Part shown: positions 19,404-26,364 of the stretch, piece by piece | How positions within the stretch are numbered: position 1 is the first letter of the stretch | How the letters are laid out: every line of letters begins with the position of its first letter | Assembly: GCF_000151205.2 (NCBI RefSeq) | Contig: NC_016051.1 | Location: forward strand, 1 to 64,000 | DNA: 64,000 nt | Reading direction: 5' to 3' | Source of the DNA: Thermococcus sp. AM4 | GTDB lineage: Archaea > Methanobacteriota_B > Thermococci > Thermococcales > Thermococcaceae | Position numbers and translations under genes: made by a program | Notes under the pieces: generated by a model | Database searches by the model: none | Told to the model about the DNA's origin: nothing | The model's input: the letters and a program-made list of their open reading frames with translations, nothing else

Positions 19404-19688
19404 ATGGGTATGAAGCACCACGTCGGTGAGCACAAGGCCAAGAAGGGTCTCATTAGGATTGAGTTCGACGAGGAGAACGGGATAGCCGAGCACGTTAAGA
19501 TTACGGGGGACTTCTTCGTTCACCCGGAGGAGACCGTCCACGAGCTCGAGAAGAAGCTTGAAGGGCACCGCCTTGACGAGCTCGAGCACCTGATTGACGA
19601 GTTCTTTGCTATGCGCCTTGACGTTGAGATGCCCTACGTGAACGTCGAGGACTTCAAGATTGCCCTTAAGAAGGCACTGGAGGGGTGA
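19404..19688 (+). CDS. Lipoate-protein ligase accessory (C-terminal) domain protein
   Basis: A 94-residue protein matching the free-standing C-terminal domain of archaeal lipoate ligase (LplB type): KHHVGEHKAKKGLIRIEFDEENG, then KITGDFFVHPEE and a helical end. In archaea such as Thermoplasma this domain works with a separate catalytic subunit LplA to adenylate and attach lipoate; no LplA gene lies in this window. ATG 19404 or 19410 are both possible; a TATA element CCTTTAAAAAG at about 19369-19379 suggests a leaderless start near 19404. Its stop overlaps the next gene by four bases. Confidence 0.75.
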   Translation: MGMKHHVGEHKAKKGLIRIEFDEENGIAEHVKITGDFFVHPEETVHELEKKLEGHRLDELEHLIDEFFAMRLDVEMPYVNVEDFKIALKKALEG

Positions 19689-20260
19689 GGGTGAGGCTCT
19701 CGCTGGGAGAGAGGGCCAAGGAGCTGGTCATAAATCAGCTCATTCGACTGGCGATCGGGTTCGTGGTGAGCGCCTTTCTGGGCGTTCTTGTTGCTGTCGT
19801 TTTTCCCAAAACCGCTACGAACCTCTTCGTTGATATCGGGAAGTCTATAGCCGGTAAAGTTGGAGATCGGGAGGGTTTTGGCGCTTTCCTGTCGATATAC
19901 GTCAACAACCTCACCGTCGCAACCTCCGCGTACGCCCTCGGTATATTCTTCGGCATCGTGCCCTGGATCATCGTTCTGATAAACGGGTTCATCCTCGGCC
20001 TCGTTTTGGCAGTCGTCGTATCAATGGGTCTCATCAGTCCGGTAACGGCGATGCTAGCCGTGCTCCCCCATGGGATACTCGAAATTCCCGCGATACTGCT
20101 GGCAGCGGCGGCTGGAATTCTGGTTTACAGGGGAACTTTGAAAAGGGAGGGCCTTGATGTTGTTTACGACTCGCTGAAGCTCTACGCCCTCTCCGCCGTC
20201 CTGCTCCTCGTGGCGGCGTTCATAGAGGCGTTCATAACGCCCAGGGTCGCCGGACTCTAA
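19685..20260 (+). CDS. SpoIIM/DUF95-family membrane protein
   Basis: A 191-residue integral membrane protein with about five hydrophobic helices (LAIGFVVSAFLGVLVAVVF, TSAYALGIFFGIVPWIIVLI, FILGLVLAVVVSMGLI, IPAILLAAAAGILVY, LYALSAVLLLVAAFIEAF). The conserved LPHGILEIPA motif marks the stage II sporulation protein M family, widespread in archaea with unknown transport or scaffold roles. It starts with GTG overlapping the stop of the lipoate-ligase accessory gene (GTGA), so the two are co-translated, although I see no functional link. Confidence 0.82.
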   Translation: MRVRLSLGERAKELVINQLIRLAIGFVVSAFLGVLVAVVFPKTATNLFVDIGKSIAGKVGDREGFGAFLSIYVNNLTVATSAYALGIFFGIVPWIIVLINGFILGLVLAVVVSMGLISPVTAMLAVLPHGILEIPAILLAAAAGILVYRGTLKREGLDVVYDSLKLYALSAVLLLVAAFIEAFITPRVAGL

Positions 20261-20327
20261 ACCTCTATGGTGAGGGTGGCGTGAGGATTGGATTCCAGCA
20301 AGAAAACGGAAAGACGAGGACGGGAAC

Positions 20328-21005
20328 TCAGGATCCCTTAGGGTGTAGGGTTTTTGCCCACCCTTCAATTTCCTTCCCGATTTTCTCTGCAAGGGCGCTC
20401 CAGCATTTCTCCTCGGAGGTACCTGCCGTTCTAACCTTCAGCTCCTTCCAGTAAACCACCTCCAGGGAGTAGGGCCCGACCTCTCCCATCTGCGCTCTTT
20501 TGAACAGCTCCTCCGCTAAGCGCTCCAGATCGTGGTCGCTTGAGGAGTAGTCACCCGCCATACTGAAATAGTAGCTGTCCAGATCGGGGTTGGAGTTCAT
20601 GTATAGTAAGACGGTTGCGTGGCACTCTTCGTAGAGAACCATGCTCTTTCTGCCATAGGAAGGAATGAAGATGACGACCACGGGCCCCTCAGGCTCTGGC
20701 AATTGAACCCCCGGGATGTAAAGGTTGAGGGCCTCTCCCCGGAACTCTGCTTTGAGACCCCTTGATTCTAGCGTTCCGTTCACCTCGCTGAGGATGGTGT
20801 GGGAGAACTCATCGAGTGTCCCCTCGTCCATACCTGCCGAGAGCGTTACAACGGGTATGAACACCGAAACGTTGCCATCGACCGTTACATTTTCGTAGTG
20901 TTTAAAAACGACCTTGGAGTCCTCGGAGACGTTAACAGTCACATGTACCGCGGCAAAAACGAGGGAAACGACCAAACCGAGGAGGATCAGGGTTTTCGGC
21001 TTCAT
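20328..21005 (-). CDS. Secreted hypothetical protein, paralogue of its neighbour
   Basis: The 225-residue protein starts with a clear signal peptide or anchor (KTLILLGLVVSLVFAAVHV). The mature part has several Asn-x-Ser/Thr sites, two cysteines (EECHAT, EEKCWSAL) and the C-terminal segment YSLEVVYWKELKVRT. That segment aligns with VSVAYWWNLKAKVG in the next gene upstream, and both proteins share the FIPSYGR/YLPHAFS strand and the final amphipathic helix, so they are tandem paralogues. Function unknown. It begins 14 bases after the stop of its paralogue, behind GGGGGAT, and is likely the second gene of an operon. Confidence 0.75.
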   Translation of the reverse strand: MKPKTLILLGLVVSLVFAAVHVTVNVSEDSKVVFKHYENVTVDGNVSVFIPVVTLSAGMDEGTLDEFSHTILSEVNGTLESRGLKAEFRGEALNLYIPGVQLPEPEGPVVVIFIPSYGRKSMVLYEECHATVLLYMNSNPDLDSYYFSMAGDYSSSDHDLERLAEELFKRAQMGEVGPYSLEVVYWKELKVRTAGTSEEKCWSALAEKIGKEIEGWAKTLHPKGS

Positions 21006-21019
21006 GGTATCCCCCGGAT

Positions 21020-21691
21020 TCAGGAGCTTTTAAGGAAGTTATCGAGCTGGGCCGCTATCTCTTCCGCTATCATTTTGTAGGGATCCCCGTCTTTGAGTTT
21101 TCCTACCTTGGCCTTCAGGTTCCACCAGTAGGCTACGGAAACCGTCTGGTTGAGAATGTGCTCTTTGTTAAGCCTCCTAACGCTCGAAAACTTCAACTCA
21201 AGGGCGAGCTTTTCGAGTGTATCCGCTGTTTCCTCAGGGACATTCCGCTTCATCATGATATCGACGAAAGTTTTGGCGTCGCCGGGGTAGGAGTAGTAGA
21301 GGATTCCCGAAACGCCGCACTCACGGGAGAGGAGGTCATCTCTTGAAAAGGCGTGGGGCAGGTAAACTACAACGACCCTGCCCTTCAGGTCGTAGTCCTC
21401 TATTGAGCCGTTGACGTAAACCGGCTTTAGGTTGTGGGCGCGGATCACGTTGGTGAGGGCCTCTCTAATGGCCTTCTTAAGCCGAACGTTTGGGGCGACG
21501 ATTTCAATGTAGACCGTTTGCGGATCCTCCGGAGCGCTCCTCCATCCGGATTTGTTGAGGATTAGAGAACCACCGTACTGGGATTCCCCAGAGAACTCGG
21601 AAACAACGGTCGATTCACTGGCGACTGCCACGGCGAGGATGGAGAGGACTATCAGGATTGAGATGCCTATGGCAAGGATTACGCGTTTCAT
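21020..21691 (-). CDS. Secreted hypothetical protein, first of tandem pair
   Basis: The 223-residue protein carries an N-terminal hydrophobic segment (VILAIGISILIVLSILAVAVA) and an extracytoplasmic domain of alternating strands and helices. Recognisable pieces are RVVVVYLPHAFSRDDLLSRECG and the C-terminal VSVAYWWNLKAKVGKL followed by a helix. I do not recognise the family. Its ATG follows GGTGAGGGCGT, and a TATA element (minus strand ACTTTTTAAAGT) lies at about 21721-21732, so it heads the two-gene unit with its paralogue. Confidence 0.75.
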   Translation of the reverse strand: MKRVILAIGISILIVLSILAVAVASESTVVSEFSGESQYGGSLILNKSGWRSAPEDPQTVYIEIVAPNVRLKKAIREALTNVIRAHNLKPVYVNGSIEDYDLKGRVVVVYLPHAFSRDDLLSRECGVSGILYYSYPGDAKTFVDIMMKRNVPEETADTLEKLALELKFSSVRRLNKEHILNQTVSVAYWWNLKAKVGKLKDGDPYKMIAEEIAAQLDNFLKSS

Positions 21692-21736
21692 ACGCCCTCA
21701 CCGGGAATAGTCGAAAAAATTACTTTAAAAAGTTTT

Positions 21737-22996
21737 TCAGACTTCCCTTCCGATGTAAATCCCGTGCCTCGTCCTCACTATCCGCACCCTTATCCTGTCG
21801 CCGACCTGAGCCTTCGTTCCAACGACCTCGATGAGCCTGTTCCTGGCTTTTGCGAGCATTTCACCTTCAATCCTTCCAGGGAGGACGACCTCCGCCTTGA
21901 CGACTTCTCCGGGCCGGAAAGCGAGGGGAATGAACTCCCGCTTTTCCATGCCGAAGTGGCTCGGCTTCAGGACGAGGGGCCTCATCCCGGTTTTCTCCTC
22001 CAGTCCTCTCAGCCAGGCGTAGAACTCCTTGAAGGGGACGGTCTTGGCTATGACGGGGTTCCTGCCGAACTTGTAGGGGACGTAGTTCTGGAAGCCGAGG
22101 GCAGGCCAGCGCTTTCCGGCACCGATTTTTCTGGCGAACTCTATGAAGGCCTCCGCCTCGTCGTCGTTGATCCCGAAGATTATGACCGGGGCGATGAGGA
22201 CGTCTATTCCAGCATTCACAAGAGCCTCGGCCATCTCCAGAACGTGCTCCAGATCATAGCTCTTCATTCCCATTAGCATCTTCGCCTTTTCAGGGTCGAG
22301 GGAGTGGATTGACAGGTTCACCCTGTCGAGGCCCGCCTCGGCTAGCTCTTCAACGAGCTTGTCAGTTAAAAGCGTCCCGTTGCTCTGCATGGAGATTACT
22401 GAAACGTTCGGGTGCTCCCGCAACGCCTGAACGAGCTCGACGCGGAAGGGGTAGATAAGAGGTTCCCCTTGACCGTCGAGATGGGCCTCCAATCCCTTTC
22501 CCTTTATCCTCGCGACCTCGTCGAACCACTTCATCAGGTAGTCGATATCGACGACGTAGTCGAGCTTTCTGGTTCGCGAATACGGCCCCTCATCAACGGA
22601 GCAGAAGATGCAGCTCAGGTTACAGCCGCTCACGCCCCTTATCTGGATGAGGTTCGTTCCCCGGTCTATTAGGCCAAAGGCGTTGTAGCCGAGGAGCGGG
22701 ACATCAAGCCCTTCATGGATGTAGAGGACCTTTCTCTTCGTGTAGCGGTTCCTCAGCAGGGCTCCGAGGTTGTTCTGGATGTAGAGCGCTATGAAGCCTT
22801 CAACCTTCTCGTAGTCGGTGTCTATGATCAGCGCGCCTTCTCTGGCAGTTATTTGGGGCGAGACGCGGTACTTCTTCCGAATGACCCGTTCAAGCTCTCG
22901 CTTTGGGAAGTCGGCGTAGAGGGTCTCGCGCCAGATCAGCCTTACGCTATCACCGAGATCCTCAAAGCGTGAGTTCGGCAGGCGGAGCTCTATCAT
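21737..22996 (-). CDS. Radical SAM protein with C-terminal TRAM-like domain
   Basis: A 419-residue radical SAM enzyme. The 4Fe-4S motif is CNLSCIFC (CxxxCxxC), followed by GQGEPL, a radical SAM glycine-rich strand, MQSNGTLLT and NLSIHSLDPEKA, typical of the TIM-barrel core. An N-terminal domain of about 125 residues precedes it, and the final 60 residues (GRIEGEMLAKARNRLIEVVGTKAQVGDRIRVRIVR) look like a TRAM beta-barrel, which suggests an RNA substrate. The exact reaction is unknown. The start at 22996 fits a TATA element (CTTTTTAAGT on the minus strand, about 23017-23026); the upstream extension does not. Confidence 0.82.
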   Translation of the reverse strand: MIELRLPNSRFEDLGDSVRLIWRETLYADFPKRELERVIRKKYRVSPQITAREGALIIDTDYEKVEGFIALYIQNNLGALLRNRYTKRKVLYIHEGLDVPLLGYNAFGLIDRGTNLIQIRGVSGCNLSCIFCSVDEGPYSRTRKLDYVVDIDYLMKWFDEVARIKGKGLEAHLDGQGEPLIYPFRVELVQALREHPNVSVISMQSNGTLLTDKLVEELAEAGLDRVNLSIHSLDPEKAKMLMGMKSYDLEHVLEMAEALVNAGIDVLIAPVIIFGINDDEAEAFIEFARKIGAGKRWPALGFQNYVPYKFGRNPVIAKTVPFKEFYAWLRGLEEKTGMRPLVLKPSHFGMEKREFIPLAFRPGEVVKAEVVLPGRIEGEMLAKARNRLIEVVGTKAQVGDRIRVRIVRTRHGIYIGREV

Positions 22997-23032
22997 GGCC
23001 CTTGTTCGGGGACGGGGACTTAAAAAGCAAAC

Positions 23033-23120
23033 GATGGATGAAAAATCCATCACTGTCACCGCTGGATGCATGTGAGCATGGAAACATTTTAATATCAGTG
23101 ATGCAAAACGGTTAGTGATG
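23033..23120. promoter_or_regulatory. Dyad-rich divergent promoter region
   Basis: Between the radical SAM gene and the ACT-domain regulator lie an inverted repeat GATGGAT/ATCCATC (23033-23051, 5-base spacer), CATCACTG at 23048-23055 facing CAGTGATG at 23096-23103, and another AGTGATG at 23114-23120. The latter pair brackets a TATA element (CATTTTAATATC, about 23085-23096) of the plus-strand gene. These are candidate binding sites for a regulator acting on one or both genes. Confidence 0.5.
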
Positions 23121-23140
23121 AACTACTATGGGTGATGAGT

Positions 23141-23641
23141 ATGTGGGGAAAGATCGAGCACTACTTTGACGAGTACCCCGTGAGGAAGCTCATAGCGAAG
23201 ACGCTCCTTAAGTATGGCCTCAGGGTTTCGGACGACCTCAAGATAAAGGCCGGTGACATCGAGGTGCCCTACACGAAGATAGCCAAGGCCCTCGACGTCG
23301 ACAGGAGAGTCGTCAAGGAGACCGTCAGCATGATACTCAAGATCCCTGACTTGAGGGAGATCTACACGAACCTTGAGCCAACGGTCCATATGAAGCACGT
23401 TAGCAGGCACGTTGGCTACGGTGTCATCGAGATCGAACCCGAGCCGAGGGCCGTGGGGATACTCGCCAAGATAGCACAGAAAATAGCGGACAGGGGGATA
23501 AACATCGTCCAGGTCGTTGCGGAGGATCCAGAGCTCTATCCCGAGGCGACGCTCACGATAATCACGGAGAAACCGATTCCGGGCGATCTCATCAACGAGC
23601 TCTCCAAACTTGAGGGAGTGAAGAGGATTTCGATATACTGA
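23141..23641 (+). CDS. HTH plus ACT-domain regulator of amino acid metabolism
   Basis: A 166-residue protein of the archaeal family described as predicted regulators of amino acid metabolism. The N-terminal half (residues about 1-75) holds an HTH with VPYTKIAKALDVDRRVVKETVSMIL, and the C-terminal half (about 85-166) is an ACT domain with GVIEIEPEPRAVGILAKIAQKIADRGINIVQVVAED, a ligand-binding fold that usually senses amino acids. The ATG at 23141 lies behind GGTGATGAGT; two earlier start codons overlap this ribosome site. Repeats around its promoter suggest autoregulation, which is inference. Confidence 0.8.
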   Translation: MWGKIEHYFDEYPVRKLIAKTLLKYGLRVSDDLKIKAGDIEVPYTKIAKALDVDRRVVKETVSMILKIPDLREIYTNLEPTVHMKHVSRHVGYGVIEIEPEPRAVGILAKIAQKIADRGINIVQVVAEDPELYPEATLTIITEKPIPGDLINELSKLEGVKRISIY

Positions 23642-23740
23642 GCTCCCGTTCTTTTCTTCCAGCCCTTGGTTTAACCATGGAGCCTGAAGAACCCTCCGAT
23701 GCATTAAAGGACAAATTTGCTTCCTCCAATCAAACCAAAA

Positions 23741-23800
23741 GTTTCAAACCTTTGTTCTCCTCAAGCAAGGTTTATAAGCAATTGTTTTCAACCCTCGGTA
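23741..23800 (+). promoter_or_regulatory. mbx promoter with two SurR-type sites
   Basis: The TATA element TTTATAAG is at 23771-23778. Upstream lies GTTTCAAAC (23741-23749), a match to the SurR core GTTn3AAC. Downstream lies GTTTTCAAC at 23784-23792 followed after five bases by GTA (23798-23800), nearly the extended SurR site GTTn3AACn5GTT. The second site covers the expected transcription start about 25 bases from the TATA box, so bound SurR should block initiation. In Pyrococcus furiosus SurR leaves DNA when sulfur is present. Confidence 0.75.
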
Positions 23801-23840
23801 GCTCACGGTTAAACTTCCACCACCTCTGGAGGGTTGATAA

Positions 23841-24374
23841 ATGGAAGAAGCGGGCAAAATAAGCAGGTACCTGTACACAGTGATCGTCCTGTTCTTGATA
23901 TGGCTGTTCCTAACGGCAAGCACGGATCCACAGGAACTTGCGATGGGATTGGTGTTTTCCCTGCTGATAGGGGCCTTCACGTATCCGATCTTCACGACCA
24001 GAGGCCTGGCAAACCTCCATCCCCGAAGGGTCGCCTACGCGATAGCGTACGTACCCTACTTCCTGTGGGCCATGATCATGGCCAACCTCGACGTGGCTTA
24101 CAGGGTTCTCCATCCGGCAAGGCCGATAAGGCCGGGCATAGTCCACTGTAAGACCGTCCTGAAGACGAACCCCGGCAAGCTCGCCCTGGCCAACTCGATA
24201 ACCCTCACGCCGGGAACCATAACCCTCGACGTCGACGGTGAAAACTACTTCATCCACTGGATCTGGGTTCCTGATGAGGTTCTCCACGCGGAGAGCGATG
24301 AGGAGCACGTTGAGAGGGCCTCCTCCAGCATAACGGCCCCCTTTGAAAAGTTCCTGAGGGTGATCTTCGGATGA
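23841..24374 (+). CDS. mbxA: MBS complex subunit MbxA (MrpE-like)
   Basis: First gene of a 13-gene operon whose order (A B C D F G H H' M J K L N) is that of the membrane-bound sulfane-sulfur reductase. MbxA is a 177-residue homologue of the MrpE/MnhE subunit of Mrp sodium/proton antiporters: two or three N-terminal helices (VIVLFLIWLFLTAS, GLVFSLLIGAFTYPIF, AYVPYFLWAMIMANL) and a soluble tail with ANSITLTPGTITLDVDGENYFIHWI, the MnhE signature. It helps form the ion-translocating membrane arm. The stop overlaps mbxB by four bases. Confidence 0.92.
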   Translation: MEEAGKISRYLYTVIVLFLIWLFLTASTDPQELAMGLVFSLLIGAFTYPIFTTRGLANLHPRRVAYAIAYVPYFLWAMIMANLDVAYRVLHPARPIRPGIVHCKTVLKTNPGKLALANSITLTPGTITLDVDGENYFIHWIWVPDEVLHAESDEEHVERASSSITAPFEKFLRVIFG

Positions 24375-24625
24375 TAGGGATAAACGTCTATCTCGCACTC
24401 ATAGCGATTGCAACGCTCCTGAGCATGTACAGGGTCTTCAGAGGGCCAACGACCGTGGACAGGCTCGTGGCGGTTGATATAATGACCACCATAACCACGG
24501 GCCTGATGGTGCTATTCGCCCTCTACTACAAGCGCATGATCTTCCTGGACGTGGCTCTGGTTTACGCAGTTCTGGCGTTTGGAGGCGTTATAGCCTTCGC
24601 GCGCTACATGGAGGGAGGCCTATGA
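24371..24625 (+). CDS. mbxB: MBS complex subunit MbxB (MrpF-like)
   Basis: An 84-residue protein with three hydrophobic helices and the MrpF/MnhF hallmark MYRVFRGPTTVDRLVAVD between the first two. It belongs to the sodium-translocating part of MBS. The ATG overlaps the mbxA stop (ATGA) and its own stop overlaps mbxC, indicating tight translational coupling along the operon. Confidence 0.92.
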   Translation: MIGINVYLALIAIATLLSMYRVFRGPTTVDRLVAVDIMTTITTGLMVLFALYYKRMIFLDVALVYAVLAFGGVIAFARYMEGGL

Positions 24626-25020
24626 ACGCTCTCGCAATCATCGGTGAGATCCTGGTCCTCATAGGAACGTTCTTCTACTTCCTCTCGGCGCTCGGTCTGA
24701 TCAGGATGCCCGACGTTTACAACAGGATGCAGACCTCGACGAAGAGCGCGACCCTCGGAAGCCTCGGCGTCATGATAGGCGTTGGCCTCTGGGCCCTCGG
24801 AAGCAGCTTCGGAAGCGTTGCCTGGCTCACCAAGACGATAGTCATCGCGGTTTTCCTGCTCCTCACCAACCCGATAAGCGCCCACGCGCTCATAAGGGCC
24901 GCCTACAAGAGCGGAATTCCCCTCTGGCACGGCAGCGTCGTTGACAAGTACCACGAGTACATAGCGAGCAAGACCGGGGCCGAGAATGCTGAAGAGACTG
25001 CTGAGGAGGTGAGCGAATGA
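24622..25020 (+). CDS. mbxC: MBS complex subunit MbxC (MrpG-like)
   Basis: A 132-residue MrpG/MnhG homologue with three membrane helices and the family motif LGLIRMPDVYNRMQTSTKSATLG. The C-terminal tail is acidic (AENAEETAEEVSE). It is part of the Mrp-like ion-pumping module. Start and stop both overlap the neighbouring genes by four bases. Confidence 0.92.
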   Translation: MNALAIIGEILVLIGTFFYFLSALGLIRMPDVYNRMQTSTKSATLGSLGVMIGVGLWALGSSFGSVAWLTKTIVIAVFLLLTNPISAHALIRAAYKSGIPLWHGSVVDKYHEYIASKTGAENAEETAEEVSE

Positions 25021-25301
25021 ACTGTATCACCTGCGTTGAGTACATAATCGTCGCCCTCATGATCCTTTCGGCGGTTCTCGCGGTCGAGTGGCGCGACCTC
25101 TTAGCGGCAGCCGTTGGAATGGCCGCGGTTAGCCTCTTCGCGTCGATCCTGTTCTTCATGCTCCAGGCCCCGGACGTGGCAATGACCGAGGCTGCCATAG
25201 GCGCTGCCCTCAGCGGTGCCGTGTTCATCTTCGCAATCAAGAGAACCCAGCGCTTTGAAACCGAGGATGAGGAGAAGCCCGGCTGGTGGGTGAGGTGGTG
25301 A
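25017..25301 (+). CDS. mbxD: MBS complex subunit MbxD (DUF4040, MrpA/B-like)
   Basis: A 94-residue membrane protein with three helices and the conserved segment QAPDVAMTEAAIGAALSGAVFIFAIK, matching the DUF4040 domain found at the C-terminal side of MrpA and in MbhD. The glutamates and aspartate within the membrane helices are typical of the proton/sodium path. It overlaps mbxC by four bases, and mbxF starts two bases after its stop. Confidence 0.9.
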   Translation: MNCITCVEYIIVALMILSAVLAVEWRDLLAAAVGMAAVSLFASILFFMLQAPDVAMTEAAIGAALSGAVFIFAIKRTQRFETEDEEKPGWWVRW

Positions 25302-25303
25302 AC

Positions 25304-26011
25304 ATGATCAAGCGCGCACTCGCGATAATCACCCTGCTCATAATCGGTTATTGGCTTGCCCAGGGTTTGGCAGGCGTTCCCTTCGGGCAGGACAAGATGC
25401 TCGTTGGCAGGTACTACCTCGAACACGTTAAGGAGCAGACCGGTGCGGTAAACGCAGTTACAGCCGTTGTCGTCAACTACCGTGGTTTCGATACGCTCGG
25501 TGAGGTTACCGTGCTCTTCATAGCATCAACCGGTGTTGGTGCACTTCTCTGGAGGAAGAAGAAAAAGAGAACTGCCAGAACAGAGGGTTCCGTTGTCCTG
25601 ACGACGGGGACTTCTCTGCTGTTCCCCTTCGTGGTTCTCTTCGGTGCATACATCTTCATTCACGGACACCTCACACCGGGTGGAGGATTCCCGGGAGGAG
25701 CGACCATCGCCACCGCCTTCCTGCTGCTCTACATGGCCTTCGTCACCTACGAGATCCCGCACAAGGTCTTCGAGAAGACCGAGGGGCTGGCGGGAATGGG
25801 CTACGTTGCGGTCGGTCTCATAGGCCTAGCCATAGGCGGCTACTTCCTCTTCGACTGGATATGGCAGACCTGGGGCTGGGGGCAGAGCAACATCGGCAGG
25901 CTCTTCAGCGGCGGCTTCATACCGATAATCTACACGCTGATAGGCATCAAGGTGGGAACTGAACTGAGCGGCATCATCGACAACATGCTCAAGGAGGGGG
26001 TGAGCGAATGA
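25304..26011 (+). CDS. mbxF: MBS complex subunit MbxF (MrpB-like, fused E+F)
   Basis: A 235-residue protein. The first 85 or so residues (including VVVNYRGFDTLGEVTVLFIA) correspond to the separate MbhE subunit of the related hydrogenase; the rest is an MrpB/MnhB domain with HGHLTPGGGFPGGA, its signature. This fusion explains why the mbx operon lacks an E gene. I chose ATG 25304 behind GAGGTGGTGAAC; an earlier GTG at 25286 lies inside mbxD. Confidence 0.9.
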   Translation: MIKRALAIITLLIIGYWLAQGLAGVPFGQDKMLVGRYYLEHVKEQTGAVNAVTAVVVNYRGFDTLGEVTVLFIASTGVGALLWRKKKKRTARTEGSVVLTTGTSLLFPFVVLFGAYIFIHGHLTPGGGFPGGATIATAFLLLYMAFVTYEIPHKVFEKTEGLAGMGYVAVGLIGLAIGGYFLFDWIWQTWGWGQSNIGRLFSGGFIPIIYTLIGIKVGTELSGIIDNMLKEGVSE

Positions 26012-26364
26012 ACGTTCCCCACATAAGCGTCTACTACTTTGGCGCGATAGCCCTCGTGCTCATTGGCCTCTACGCGGTCCTCGTCAAGAAGAATGTCCTT
26101 AAGATGCTCATCGGGCTCAGCATTATGGAAACCGGCGTTAACCTGCTCCTCATAAGCATAGGCTACGTCTCGGGCAGGAGTGCGCCAATCCTGAGCGAAG
26201 GAATAACGGCTTCAAAGGCCGTCGATCCGATTCCGCAGGCGCTGGTTCTCACGGCGATAGTTATCGGTGTTGCCACGACCGCCATGGCCCTGAGCGTTGC
26301 CATAATCCTGTACGAGAAGTACGGAACGCTTAACGTTGAGGAGATAAGGAGGTTGAGAGGATGA
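26008..26364 (+). CDS. mbxG: MBS complex subunit MbxG (MrpC/NuoK-like)
   Basis: A 118-residue homologue of MrpC and NuoK with three membrane helices. The helix 1-2 and 2 region LVKKNVLKMLIGLSIMETGVNLLLI carries the conserved membrane glutamate, and VDPIPQALVLTAIVIGVATTA matches the MnhC signature. It is the small partner of the antiporter-like subunit MbxH. Both ends overlap the adjacent genes by four bases. Confidence 0.93.
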   Translation: MNVPHISVYYFGAIALVLIGLYAVLVKKNVLKMLIGLSIMETGVNLLLISIGYVSGRSAPILSEGITASKAVDPIPQALVLTAIVIGVATTAMALSVAIILYEKYGTLNVEEIRRLRG

